From positions 62,001-126,000 of the forward strand of contig CBDCVP010000021.1 of NCBI GenBank assembly GCA_965223025.1: a DNA stretch of 64,000 bases, written 5' to 3'. Every line of letters begins with the position of its first letter. Within the stretch, counting starts at the first letter, position 1. This document shows, one piece after another, positions 35,629 through 45,900 of this stretch. The notes under the pieces were generated by a model that was not told the DNA's origin, ran no database searches, and worked only from the letters and a program-made list of their open reading frames with translations. The position numbers and the translations under genes were made by a program. Source of the DNA: JABDMH01 sp965223025. Lineage in GTDB: Bacteria > Bacteroidota > Bacteroidia > Chitinophagales > Saprospiraceae.

Positions 35629-36954
35629 TCATAAACCGCCATAACCCACGGAGACCACTTCGGCAGCCAACTGCTGCAAATCGATGCCCACATCATCTCT
35701 GTTAGTGGTTATTACCGTTGTGACCCAATCTGTAGGTAGACCCTTTGCACCCAGGTGAGCGCCCAGGATGGCCCCTGTAACAGCAGCTACTGTGTCATTA
35801 TCTCTACCGTAGTTTACGACAAATTCGATAGTTTTCTTAAAATCACCTTCTCCAAACATAAGGGCAGTGAGGTTAATGAGGTGGATCTCTCCTGCATGAA
35901 AGGGAATATCCTGCAGGTGCTCATCCAGTGCTTGATAGGCATCTTGCGTTTGCAAAAAGGTCAGACTATCGTAAGGATAGCCAGCAGAAATGGTCAGTGT
36001 TGACGGCACTGCTGATATTGCGATGTTTTTGGCATCATGCACGATGCGCTTTGCATCCATATACATGCGATGGGCAATGCGTCCGACCAGACGACTTCTG
36101 GCGTACCCGTTGGGATCAACCGTAAGTGTCACCCCCGTGATATCTTCAAGCTGTGATCCGGGCTCCATCGCTTTGGCTACATAAGCTGCTGTCAGGCCAG
36201 TGATATCTCGTGCATACCCTAAATCAAAAATGCCTAGCTGGTATGCCTCACGATAGGCTTTACCACCTGCCCCTGGATAGTAGGCCCCAACCATCGGGGC
36301 ATAAAGCATTCCCGCGCAGGACATCTCTCCTCCATAAAACTTACTAACCGCATAGCTATATCCATCGATATCGTCAGCAAGATATGGCTGAGCTACACGT
36401 ACCCATTCCTGTAACCAAGTCATGTGTCGCATTTGGGTTTCTAGTTCGTCGGGTAGGAATTCATCGACTTCTTTCAAGTGCTCTTTTTCGATCAAATATA
36501 GATCGGTAATGTATTGTGCAAAATCCTTGGCGATGAGCGTTTTGGGAGTAGAACCATAGGATGACACGTACTTGGCAAAAAGGTATTTCCACCGCGTATC
36601 ATCGGTGGTGCCTCCTGGTACCATATTGTAGGCCCATGGGCCCTCGGCTGCTCCCTCTCTGATCAGGGATTCCGGTTCGTCAATGTATCCGTGTTGGATC
36701 TTGATATCGTTGCGCAACCACATTTCTGTGGGGGCCCCCATAGCGTCACCAATGGCCGACCCCACCAACATGCCGAGGACCTTGTCTTCATAGATCTCCC
36801 TGGTGAGGGCATGGTGCCAGTGGTAGTTTATCTCCCTATCAGGCAATGGATCTTTGGGAGCGGGAAAGGGAGCCTCCTCTGCATCTGATCGCTCCTCACA
36901 ACCAACAAGGGTGAGGATTGATATCAGAAGTAAATAACAGTAGTTGGTATGCAT
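35629..36954 (-). CDS. ADP-ribosylglycohydrolase family lipoprotein
   Basis: A 441-residue protein with a lipobox (LTLVGC, Cys19), hence exported. The ADP-ribosylglycohydrolase (DraG/ARH) fold is recognisable from GSAIGDAMGAPTE (65-77), the metal-binding TTDD (116-119) and the C-terminal DNDTVAAVTG. In cells the family removes ADP-ribose from proteins, but an exported member is more likely to cleave an N-glycosidic ribose or nucleotide-like substrate outside the cytoplasm; that is inference. It starts six bases after the two-domain esterase and belongs to that operon. Confidence 0.85.
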   Translation of the reverse strand: MHTNYCYLLLISILTLVGCEERSDAEEAPFPAPKDPLPDREINYHWHHALTREIYEDKVLGMLVGSAIGDAMGAPTEMWLRNDIKIQHGYIDEPESLIREGAAEGPWAYNMVPGGTTDDTRWKYLFAKYVSSYGSTPKTLIAKDFAQYITDLYLIEKEHLKEVDEFLPDELETQMRHMTWLQEWVRVAQPYLADDIDGYSYAVSKFYGGEMSCAGMLYAPMVGAYYPGAGGKAYREAYQLGIFDLGYARDITGLTAAYVAKAMEPGSQLEDITGVTLTVDPNGYARSRLVGRIAHRMYMDAKRIVHDAKNIAISAVPSTLTISAGYPYDSLTFLQTQDAYQALDEHLQDIPFHAGEIHLINLTALMFGEGDFKKTIEFVVNYGRDNDTVAAVTGAILGAHLGAKGLPTDWVTTVITTNRDDVGIDLQQLAAEVVSVGYGGL

Positions 36955-36960
36955 GCAGCC

Positions 36961-38907
36961 TCACCTCTTATTGACAGCAAAATGAAAAATTCTACAGGCA
37001 TGACCAAGACTTCTGGGATGCTTGAGCTCCGTGGTTTGTAAGGTCAGCTCGTGTGTACCTGGCTCCAGTTCGTCATCCAATATATAGAGCCAGGGAAGGT
37101 GCAGTTGTCCACTCCACCGGGTATACTGCTCGATATATCTTGTGGGTCCATGGTCAATGCGGTAGGCCAACACACCTACATCTGCACCCGCTGCCACAAA
37201 TATTCCTACAGCATTCCCTTCAAAGTGGAAGGTAAGAGATGCATTGGGGTCCTTAGCGACCAATGCTGGAACCTTGACAAATCCCGGCCGAGTTGGAAGG
37301 GCATCCGCAGGTTCCCAATTTTCTACTCTCTGCCACCCTGACAATGATTGAGCCTGGTCAATGCTGACTAAGCCTGCATTCATATAGCTGAAGCGATCCA
37401 GCAGGTCATTCTGCCTGAGTCTGGGCCTATCTTCCTTGTTATCCATCAAGGAGTCCAAGGTCCAATGGATGGTTTTTGCATAAATGCCTTGTCCAAAGGG
37501 TGAGGGGTGCAAATCTTTGAAGTCATCTCTCCAGGTGAACTCGTTGTTTAGTATTCTGTCATTGATCTCTTTGGCGAGATTGATGCTCGAGATTTGATAC
37601 CATTCGGCGACCTTTTCATGCTGTGAGATGACCACCGGTATTTTGCCTTGATTGTATTGGGCCATTTTATCCTGGTCAGCAAAGTACATCAGGATGATCC
37701 CCATTTCTGGATTTGACCTCAAAGCTTGCTGGATGATACCTTCCATGCCACGTATCTGTGCCTTGGGAGAACGATCATTGGTGGCGTCGTTTACGGCTGC
37801 CTCCACCAGGAGGAGATCCACTTTACCATGGGAAGTCACATCTCTCCCAAACCTGAAGGCACCTGGCGTTGAGCCCATAGAAGGTATGCCTGCATTGATG
37901 AATTCGAAATCAGTAGAAGAATATTTTCTCTGGAGATGCTGCATCACAGAATCGCGCCATCCGCGCATATTTGTAATCGAGCCTCCCAGGAATGCAACCC
38001 TGGCTTTCTCATTTTGATCAAAATATTTATGACAGAGATGCAAAGTTGATCTTACTTGAATAGAAGGCATGGCTTCTTGACGAAGGTCGGGAGTAATCAA
38101 GTCTGGTGTAGTATGCTCCAGGACAAATCGGACGATCGGAGTGGGATCAATCAGACTGTGGGGATGGTGGTCGACACCCTCCTTGACGATGACTCTTATG
38201 GCACCGCCCATCCTTTCATAAGTCTTCTCTAGTGCATACGTGTTTTCTTGAATCGGCACCACTCTATCCACCGCGCCGCAGACATGTAAGGCAGGCACCC
38301 CGGCCTCGGCTACTTTGGCAGCTGTAAATAGGGGAATTCCTCTAAAAGTGTCAACCTGTGATGCAGCTAGTCCATAGGCCTCGAGGCAGCGTGCCCAGTC
38401 TTTCGGCGATCCTTTGCCAGAGCCTTGTCCTCCCGGCCAACTCTTGATATCACATACTGGTGCGTCGGCATAGATGCAGGCCACTTTCTCAGGGTGCTGG
38501 GATGCCCAGTTATAGACGATCAGCCCACCTCTACTGAACCCCTCTAAGACGGCACGCTGATGCAGATGGTATACCCGGCGCAAATATTCATAATACTCTG
38601 TGAAGATCTCCACAGCTCTAGGAGCTCCATATAGATCTGCCACATCTATCCAAACCAAGTGAAAGCCTTTTTCCAATAAGGCCAACTCTGCCTGGGGTTC
38701 GTGCCCCCAAAATCGAGCTCGCCAAATCCATGGTTTGTCAGGGTGAGCTTCCTTTGGAAACACGATTTTGGCTGCCTGGCCCCGATGCTCGAAGGTCATC
38801 ATTTGGTAGCCATGCCACTCAAGGGTATCCTGGCTTCCAATGGTGGTGGTTGGAGCCACTACCAGTCCCAAGAAAAATGACCATATGGTTGCGAGTCTAC
38901 GCCTCAT
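36961..38907 (-). CDS. Exported two-domain esterase: alpha/beta hydrolase + SGNH hydrolase
   Basis: 648 residues after a signal peptide starting MRRRLATIWSFF. The first half is an alpha/beta hydrolase with nucleophile Ser125 in GFSRG, a later Asp in CGAVDRVVP and His in GVDHHPHS. The second half is a GDSL/SGNH hydrolase with Ser310 in LGGSIT, block III Asn in AAVND and Asp/His in DLHPSPFG. Both active sites look intact. Such proteins often remove acyl groups from carbohydrates. ATG 38907 is chosen because longer versions overlap the upstream reductase gene and lack a signal sequence at the right place. The gap to the reductase gene is 13 bases. Confidence 0.85.
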   Translation of the reverse strand: MRRRLATIWSFFLGLVVAPTTTIGSQDTLEWHGYQMMTFEHRGQAAKIVFPKEAHPDKPWIWRARFWGHEPQAELALLEKGFHLVWIDVADLYGAPRAVEIFTEYYEYLRRVYHLHQRAVLEGFSRGGLIVYNWASQHPEKVACIYADAPVCDIKSWPGGQGSGKGSPKDWARCLEAYGLAASQVDTFRGIPLFTAAKVAEAGVPALHVCGAVDRVVPIQENTYALEKTYERMGGAIRVIVKEGVDHHPHSLIDPTPIVRFVLEHTTPDLITPDLRQEAMPSIQVRSTLHLCHKYFDQNEKARVAFLGGSITNMRGWRDSVMQHLQRKYSSTDFEFINAGIPSMGSTPGAFRFGRDVTSHGKVDLLLVEAAVNDATNDRSPKAQIRGMEGIIQQALRSNPEMGIILMYFADQDKMAQYNQGKIPVVISQHEKVAEWYQISSINLAKEINDRILNNEFTWRDDFKDLHPSPFGQGIYAKTIHWTLDSLMDNKEDRPRLRQNDLLDRFSYMNAGLVSIDQAQSLSGWQRVENWEPADALPTRPGFVKVPALVAKDPNASLTFHFEGNAVGIFVAAGADVGVLAYRIDHGPTRYIEQYTRWSGQLHLPWLYILDDELEPGTHELTLQTTELKHPRSLGHACRIFHFAVNKR

Positions 38908-38920
38908 AAACCACCAGCAC

Positions 38921-39874
38921 CTAGGACTCCCACAGATCTTCCATCGTATAAGGAGATCCCTCAATAGCCCAAAAAGTACCATCAATAAACCGGAAGCCTT
39001 GGTCCAAAGTTGAGATCTCACTCATGTCACCATCGGTCAGGACTACGTCTACCGCAGCAAAATTCTCTCGCAAGCGGGTGGGATTGGCAGATTTTGGGAT
39101 GACGGCCACATTTCGCTGAATGGACCAGCTGATCAATACCTGTGCTTGAGAGCAGTTATGGGCATCGGCAATGGCTGTGATTACTGGGTGCTCCAGTAGG
39201 CGTGGTTCATCACTCTTTTTCAGACGTTCAGGGCGGTCCATAGATCCCAAGGGTGCATATGCTGTAACTGCGATGTCGAGACCATGACAATAATCCACCA
39301 GCGCCTGTTGCTGCAACATCGGATGCATCTCAACCTGATTGCAGGCTGGTCTGATACGAGCATAGGAGATCATCGCTTTGATTTTTTCGATGCTGAAATT
39401 TGAAACACCAATATGACGGCTATGGCCTGTATCCACGCAGGACTCCATCGCTTGCCATGTTTCCTGTAAAGGCACTTCATCCAGGGACAAAAACTCTGAT
39501 CCTTTGGAGGGAAAAATCACATCTGGTGGCAATGCAATGGGCCAATGCATCAGGTATAGGTCCAAATAGTCCAGTTGAAGATCTTTAAGCGTGCGCTCCA
39601 GGGCAGGTGCCACATCTTCTTTCTTGTGGGCATTGTTCCAGAGTTTGGATGTGATCCATAAATCCGAGCGTTGCACATCTTCTGCGTCAATGGCATCGGA
39701 AAATGCCTCTCCGATCTCCGCTTCGTTGTCGTATCTTGCTGCACAATCAAAGTGCCGGTAACCAATGCGAATCGCCTCCCTGACGGCCTCGTAAACCTCT
39801 CCTTCGCCAGATTTCCAAGTCCCTAAACCAAGTATGGGCATTTTATCACCATTCTTAAATCGTATGTACTTCAT
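38921..39874 (-). CDS. Aldo/keto reductase
   Basis: A 317-residue (beta/alpha)8 NADPH-dependent oxidoreductase. The catalytic tetrad is intact: Asp43 (HFDCAARY), Tyr48, Lys77 (TSKLWN) and His110 (LMHWP). The NADPH phosphate-binding IPKSANPTRLRENF lies near residue 255. Homologues reduce sugar aldehydes and other carbonyls. It is the first gene of an operon with the two-domain esterase and the ADP-ribosylglycohydrolase lipoprotein, 100 bases after a promoter box. Confidence 0.93.
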   Translation of the reverse strand: MKYIRFKNGDKMPILGLGTWKSGEGEVYEAVREAIRIGYRHFDCAARYDNEAEIGEAFSDAIDAEDVQRSDLWITSKLWNNAHKKEDVAPALERTLKDLQLDYLDLYLMHWPIALPPDVIFPSKGSEFLSLDEVPLQETWQAMESCVDTGHSRHIGVSNFSIEKIKAMISYARIRPACNQVEMHPMLQQQALVDYCHGLDIAVTAYAPLGSMDRPERLKKSDEPRLLEHPVITAIADAHNCSQAQVLISWSIQRNVAVIPKSANPTRLRENFAAVDVVLTDGDMSEISTLDQGFRFIDGTFWAIEGSPYTMEDLWES

Positions 39875-40272
39875 ATTGTTTTGTCGAGTTTCTAATTAAT
39901 CAGGACATTTGGCCGCTGCATGCCTATCCAGGATAAAAGCCTTAGATTGGTACACTCAAGCTTCGATCCGGCCCTGTGTTTGCTCAAATATAATATAGCT
40001 CTGGTGCTTGCCAGGGTCAACTGGCTATAAATTGAATGAAAATCTTCAGACAGAATCGCACAACATCATTCAGTCCATCAGTTTTAACTTAAGCTGCGTT
40101 TCTCAAATGCCTGATAGTATGAATCCGCCTCCCCTCGACAAGCTCGAGGCAGGCTTTTCTATCCCCCGTAGGCTATCCGATCATCAAAGCCAAAATGCCT
40201 CACATAGCACAGACTGGGCTCGATTTTGTTGCTTGGATCTGTATAAACAATAAAGTCGATGATCATATCATA
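39875..40272. other. Intergenic region upstream of the aldo/keto reductase operon
   Basis: 398 bases between two minus-strand genes. It holds the candidate promoter at 39985-39992. A plus-strand frame at 40008-40253 starts with TTG and has no recognisable protein character. Nothing else was seen. Confidence 0.55.
39985..39992 (-). promoter_or_regulatory. Candidate -7 promoter box of the aldo/keto reductase operon (TATATTTG)
   Basis: Exact TAnnTTTG match on the minus strand, 111 bases upstream of the reductase ATG; it implies a leader of about 105 bases. Confidence 0.4.
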
Positions 40273-41157
40273 TCACATACCCTGAAAATGCCCTACTAGA
40301 TCCGTGTAGTTGATGAGGCTGATGTTCTTTTTTGCAATGGCACGCTGTACTTTTTTGCTGGTGAGGACACGGGTGACACCATCCCTGTCTGCAGCTACGT
40401 TCTCATATCCAGGGTGTCCGACCGTTTCCAATTCCTCCGTGTCATAGCCAGGGTGTTCCACCAGCAGCCAGGTCCCTGGTGTCAATTGATCAAGCATATC
40501 GAGGAAACGTCTTTCTTTTTGCTTGGCATTGAATTCTTTTCCACTCCAGCGTGGTACTCTGGCCACTGCCAAGTTTTCAGGCACCAGATGTAGATCGTAC
40601 TCACGGGCTAATTTCACGAGCAAGGATTTGGTTTCGTCATGCATCGAGGTCACTCCCATATGAGCGGTCAGATGGCTCACCTGCGGGATCTTCTTTATGG
40701 CTAATTCGATTTGTGCGCGGAGTTCTCGTTCGATTTCGGTCAATTGCCAAGGAGCCTCGCCCAGAAATCTATTTGGAGGGAAGCGATCATTTTTGAAGAC
40801 CATCGGAAAGAAATACCCATCCTCATCTGTTAGGCTGGGACAATAGGTGAGGGGTCTCCACTTTAAGTTTGACCATTCGCTGGTGAGTGTGAGATGGATC
40901 CCAACATCCAATCCAGGATTATCCTGCAGCATCCTTACAGCCTCCTCAAACCAAGGTCCGGGGACCATGACTTCGACTGATCGGGCAATGCCTTGTTGGA
41001 AAGTGTATATACAGGCGACATTGGCAGCATGAGAAAAACCCATGTCATCCACCCGAACCAGTAGTTTGATCTCGCTCTCCTGGGCAGAAGTCATCTCTGA
41101 TCTGATACCTAAGATGAGCATTAAGAAGGTCAGCAGAAAGCATGGTTGTAGTGACAA
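40273..41157 (-). CDS. Exported YdjC/ChbG-family carbohydrate deacetylase
   Basis: A 294-residue protein with a signal peptide (cleavage after about TSAQ, residues 23-26). The YdjC fold is indicated by the metal-binding Asp pair in LLVRVDDMGFSHAAN, His in DVGIHLTLTSEW and the SHLTAHMG segment. Family members deacetylate chito-oligosaccharides or related sugars; this one would act outside the cytoplasm. The start is TTG 41157, which is needed for a complete signal peptide; an internal ATG at codon 13 would cut it. Confidence 0.87.
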   Translation of the reverse strand: MSLQPCFLLTFLMLILGIRSEMTSAQESEIKLLVRVDDMGFSHAANVACIYTFQQGIARSVEVMVPGPWFEEAVRMLQDNPGLDVGIHLTLTSEWSNLKWRPLTYCPSLTDEDGYFFPMVFKNDRFPPNRFLGEAPWQLTEIERELRAQIELAIKKIPQVSHLTAHMGVTSMHDETKSLLVKLAREYDLHLVPENLAVARVPRWSGKEFNAKQKERRFLDMLDQLTPGTWLLVEHPGYDTEELETVGHPGYENVAADRDGVTRVLTSKKVQRAIAKKNISLINYTDLVGHFQGM

Positions 41158-41392
41158 AATCTGGTGTGTCTTAATTGGTGAACGGGATCACTGTAGACTC
41201 GCATTAACTCCACACTATAATACAAAAAGATGGAAACCTAATCGGCGGGTTGGTAAGAACCATGAGAGTTCATTATCAATCTGCATGTAATCGGTCTTTG
41301 ACTCCAAATCCAGAAGATATCGCCATCAAATGAAAGAAGGGAACCATCATGTCGACAGTCCCCCTCCTTCGGATTCTATTCTTTTCGCAATG

Positions 41393-41872
41393 TTAGTTCT
41401 TCATCTGCGAAGGTGGCATGACTACTCGGTCAATGATGTGAATCACACCATTGGTGGCCTCCACATCGGCCGTCGTAACGGTGGCGTCATTGACCTTCAC
41501 ACCGCTGTCGGTGACGGCGACTTCCACTTCCTCTCCTTGTACGGTGGCTGATGCACCATCGGTAATGTCGATGGAGATTAGTTTGCCCGGTACCACATGG
41601 TAAGACAATATCTTCACCAGCTGATCCTTGTTTTCAGGCATTAGTAGAGATTCCAATTGTCCTGCTGGCAATGCAGCAAATGCATCGTTGGAAGGGGCAA
41701 ATACTGTCACGGCTTCATCACCACTTAGTGTCTCAACCAAGTCAGCCGCTTTGACGGCGGTCAGGAAGGTGGAAAGTTCTGCTTGACCTTCTACCGCTTC
41801 GATAATCGATTGTGCGTTTACGCTCACGGACATGCCCACGAACAAACACAGGGCTGCAATTAATTGCTTCAT
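41393..41872 (-). CDS. Secreted fasciclin-domain protein
   Basis: A 159-residue exported protein: signal peptide (MKQLIAALCLFVGMSVSVNAQ-like) followed by one fasciclin/FAS1 domain. Hallmarks are VFAPSNDAFAAL, YHVVPGKL (H1/H2 boxes) and VIHIIDRVVMPP. FAS1 domains mediate cell-surface adhesion or matrix binding; the ligand is not predictable. ATG 41872 is preferred over the in-frame TTG two codons upstream. Confidence 0.93.
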   Translation of the reverse strand: MKQLIAALCLFVGMSVSVNAQSIIEAVEGQAELSTFLTAVKAADLVETLSGDEAVTVFAPSNDAFAALPAGQLESLLMPENKDQLVKILSYHVVPGKLISIDITDGASATVQGEEVEVAVTDSGVKVNDATVTTADVEATNGVIHIIDRVVMPPSQMKN

Positions 41873-42188
41873 AATCAAAATGTTGTTTAGGTTATATAAT
41901 TAAAATAAAGTAAGAGTCAGTGTATCTGCATGAAACTGCAGGTGTAGAGTGTTCCGCAATGTAAAGGGAAAAAGTGTTGAGTGTGGTGACCTATTTTTGC
42001 ATAGGTATGAGAATAACGCACTTTAAACGAGAGATGATATGTACAGAAATGTTAAAGTTTTAGTTTCTTGACCCATCATCGGCTGCCAGATCTCAAGATC
42101 CCAAAAGAAAACCCCCGCAAAAATGCGAGGGCTGGTCTTCTTCATCATACTAAACGGCATGATGGCAGAAAGTTACTTTGATTTCGGT
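41873..42188. other. Intergenic region between fasciclin and coiled-coil lipoprotein genes
   Basis: About 310 bases, both neighbours on the minus strand. It holds the terminator of the upstream lipoprotein gene (42102-42131) and an AT-rich stretch that probably contains the fasciclin promoter, though no exact TAnnTTTG box lies on the minus strand. Confidence 0.5.
42102..42131 (-). terminator. Intrinsic terminator of the coiled-coil lipoprotein gene
   Basis: On the minus strand CCCTCGCA (42131-42124) pairs with TGCGGGGG (42119-42112) with one mismatch and a four-base loop, followed by TTTTCTTTT. It lies about 60 bases after the gene's stop codon. Confidence 0.75.
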
Positions 42189-42614
42189 TTAGCCATTGTC
42201 CGTACCTAGGGCCTTGATGGAATTCTCAATGTTTTTAGAAAGTTGCTGTGCGTCTGATTTAAACTTGTCCCAATCAGTATCGATCTTCCCTCCGAGTTTT
42301 TCCATGCTTGCCGAAAGCTTTTCTCCTTCCGATTCCAACTTTGCCTTAGCGTCCATCAATTTCTCCTTAGCCGCATCATCGGCCTCAGCCATTTTAGCTT
42401 CGATTTTTGCCAATTCCTGGTCCAGACTCGACTTCACTTTTTGCATGTCCATCTTCAATGCAGATATCTCATTCTGCATCTTAAGATTTACTTCTTCCAT
42501 CTTCTCTTCTGCAGCTGCCTTATTCTCAGCTGCATTATTGCAGGCAGTCATGCCAATAGCGGCTAAGACTGCTAGGGCCATCATCGTCCCCTTCATTTTT
42601 TGAAAGATATTCAT
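42189..42614 (-). CDS. Small coiled-coil lipoprotein
   Basis: A 141-residue lipoprotein (lipobox GMTAC followed by NNAAE). Nearly all of the mature part is charged, heptad-like helix rich in Lys, Glu, Ala and Met (about residues 40-130), like Lpp-type or apolipoprotein-like envelope proteins. It may sit as a long helix between membrane and peptidoglycan. No enzymatic motif. ATG 42614 (MNIFQKMKGTMM) gives a normal signal peptide, better than the upstream start at 42641. A clear terminator follows. Confidence 0.75.
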   Translation of the reverse strand: MNIFQKMKGTMMALAVLAAIGMTACNNAAENKAAAEEKMEEVNLKMQNEISALKMDMQKVKSSLDQELAKIEAKMAEADDAAKEKLMDAKAKLESEGEKLSASMEKLGGKIDTDWDKFKSDAQQLSKNIENSIKALGTDNG

Positions 42615-42982
42615 TTTGATAGTAAGTTTTGAACAGAGCATCCTGCTGGGCTTACACTGTCCGGTTTAAAAAAATTGTGATCCGGCAGTATAACGTACAT
42701 TATTTTCTATCTATTTGCTAAAACGACATTTTTTCGACTACTTTATGTGTATTTAGCTGTCAATCAACAGTGTAGGCCTATCATTTTGGTAGCTAGAAGA
42801 AAATGATACCTACTTCTCTCTCATGAAACTTCCTTTTAACCAATGGATTTGACCAGCTGGACCATCCTGGCAAATGCTTAGATGAGACCGAGATTACATA
42901 CATGCCGTGGTGCTTTCTTTGCAAGCCACCACCTGATGACTGACGGTCGACTACGGATGAGTAGGGGCCATCGATGAGATTG
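42615..42982. other. Intergenic region downstream of the giant peptidase-like gene
   Basis: About 370 bases between two minus-strand genes. It should contain the promoter of the coiled-coil lipoprotein. No consensus box, ORF or terminator could be supported. Confidence 0.5.
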
Positions 42983-45900
42983 CTACCAGCCGGGAATCAA
43001 GTTTAGTCCAAAATTCCAGCCTGCTCCTTTGCGCAGTGGCTTCGCATAGTACGGCTCTAGAATCATTGCCCCAAAGAGATTGATGCGACAAGCGATGCCA
43101 GTACTTGCCACTGGCTGGGGCTCCCTGGTGCCTCCTTCACCAAACTGGTCGTTTTCTTTCCAGGTCATACCCACGTCAAAAAAAGCGGCGAGTTCTGTGA
43201 TCAGAAAACCTGACTTGATCAGCGAAAGCACCTCAGGACCAGTAAAGGGCACCCGGACTTCAGCATTTCCCACCAATAGTTTTGAACCCTCCAACTGATC
43301 AAGCGTTAAGCCAAACACGTCATTGCTCCTACCCAGTGCCCCGCTGCTATATCCGCGTACTAGGGTAGGGTCGATGCTGTATAAAAATCCCAATGTACGA
43401 GCGTTGGCGTCATCGCCATATCGACCGTAATGCAGGGCCCGGAAGCTGACATTAAACTTATTAAACCAAAAATATTTCCTTAGATCAACCAGCATGGTCG
43501 AGTACTTAAAATCACCTGTGTAGTAGTCAGCGCCAATCCTATAGCGATATCCTTGCAGTGGTGATGTCAGACCAAAATGAGAATTATCTCCCACCAGAGC
43601 CAGTCCCGTACTATACAGATTAAAGCCCGGAATGCTCGGTTGTTTCTCCCGGTCCTGTCCGATATACGATCCTGGAAACAAGTCATTACCAGACTGGAAG
43701 ATGGAGTAGTAGTTATTGTACTGATCCACTCTGGTACTGTAGCGGGTAAAGGAGAGATTGGATTCTAGCCGCATAGTCCTTGAAAAGGTATATTGGGCCA
43801 GGCCTGAAGCACCATCTATGAAATACCTCACGGTGGTATATGGATAATTCAAGACATCGTAGGTACCTGAGTTGGTCTCAAGCTTGTCCTCCCTGGGCTG
43901 GTTGTAGTAGCTGTACCTTATTGGGATGTGATGCAAGCCAAAGCCGTAACCAATTTTCTTACGGGAATTGATATATCTCACCTGCCCTCCAAAATCGTAG
44001 ATCTCTCCATTTAGGGCTAGGGTAGAGAAGATTTGGTTGTAACCCAGCACATCGCTAAATAGCATGTCGAGCCCCCCAGCTAGACCCGTAGTGGTGCCAA
44101 AGGTATTGCTTGTACCTACACCAACCCCTGCACCTCCACCCAGATAATCGAGCTTAAAATTGGGTCGGTATTTGACCGTCGCTATGTCACCTTCATCAAT
44201 CATGGGTGTATGATCCAGATTGGCCAAGGCAGGGTTTACCAAATCAGCCTGGCCTAAATTGCCAGGGGGTAGCAGGGCAGAACTCATGTCTACGTCATCG
44301 GCATCGACCTTGATTTGCTCCATTCTGGTCGGAGCGGCTCTCTGTACATTATAGCTCTTACCCAAATAGTGAGTATACAGCATTGTGCTGCCCTTCTTAT
44401 TGATAGAAATGGCCGGGGAGTATTTAGTGATGCCACTTACCCCGGTGATCAGATCAGTCAGCTGAGTGATTTGTGCGCTGTCCGGATGATATCGATAGAT
44501 GTTTCTAAAGCCATCGCGATCAGAGAGGAAGTACAGGTGGTCGTTTTCATCCCATACCGGATTCATGTTATCCGCCCCCTCAAAAATGTCCAGGTTTTCG
44601 ATGGTGCCGGCTTCGATATCCATCACGGCAAGATTGTACTTCCAACTGCCATTGGTACGACCTTGCGTCATACTGACGCGGTCTGTAGCGAAAGCGATGC
44701 GCTTGCCGTCGTAGGCGAAAGTGGGCTGAATTTCAGCAAAATCATCATTGGTTAGCTGGGTGGTCTTTTTGGTCCTCAGGTTGACCGCAAATAGATCTGG
44801 CTGTCCCTCTACCAGACCATTGACGATGATGGTCTTACCATCGGGAGACCAGGTGGGATTACTAAAAGCAGGCACATCGTCCAAGGGAAACACATCGATT
44901 TCTTTTCCACTCTCTGTCTCAGTGATCACCAAGTGATTTCGTCCCTTCTTAAAGATCACATACGCAAATTGACGGCTATTTGATGACCAGGTACCGGCAG
45001 ATTCCAGAAAGTGCAGGTGATCAATATTGCCTTTCTTGGTAGTACTGGCCACTTTGCGTAAAATTTTGCCAGTACGCAGATCAGCTAGAAAAAGATCCGT
45101 GGTGAAAATGCTTTTTTCACTCAAGAAAACGACATATCGGCCATTAGGGCTGATAGATGGTGCAATGTTTAGCTTGCCCGAATTTTCATCCGAAAGGAAC
45201 TTGCGGCCTTCACCACGATGCTTTTTGCCTTTGAACATCGGCTCGTAATAATCTTTGAGGTTCTTGACCCATGCCTCTGAAAGATCATCAAGTGGAATCC
45301 CCAACACCATACGAACAGCATTCTCAATGCCAAATTTTGCGGTGGCGATAAAAAGTGGTTTGATCACGTCGTCGCCATAAATACCTGTCAGAAAGGACCA
45401 AAATGCCTGTCCGTATCGATAAGGAAAATAGCGCGGATCTCGGGAGAGATCTTTGAGTGTGGGTATGTCCTCGCTCACTACGGCATTTCTCATCCACATC
45501 GCCGTATGAGCATCGATTCTCCCGGTCGACATATACTCTGCCATGCCCTCCACGATCCATAGAGGGAGGTTGGCCAGAGATTGCAAACCGGTGGAGTCAC
45601 TTCCATTCAACAACATATTAAACTGAAAGGCATGCACTAACTCATGACCCAATACATGAAAAGTCTGTTGATTGGACATGGCCACGGGCATCACCACCCG
45701 GTTTTTTAATCCCTCCGTTACTCCACCGGTGCTGACACCGATCTGGCCAGATATGGCACTGGTCTGTTGAAAATCAGCGTGGTTGTTGTAAAGGACCATC
45801 GGATTTTTCTGAAAGAAGGTATCTCGCAGCAATTTGCTATGCAGATCATACCACAATTCCGACCATTGCATCAGTTGCGTCAATTGCTCCTTGTTTTCGA

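Noticed and set aside
40008..40253. 81-codon plus-strand frame in the spacer upstream of the aldo/keto reductase
   Set aside because: TTG start, no hydrophobic or domain pattern, and no promoter on that strand.
41992..41999. TATTTTTG match on the plus strand between fasciclin and the coiled-coil lipoprotein
   Set aside because: Both neighbouring genes are on the minus strand and no plus-strand product was found.
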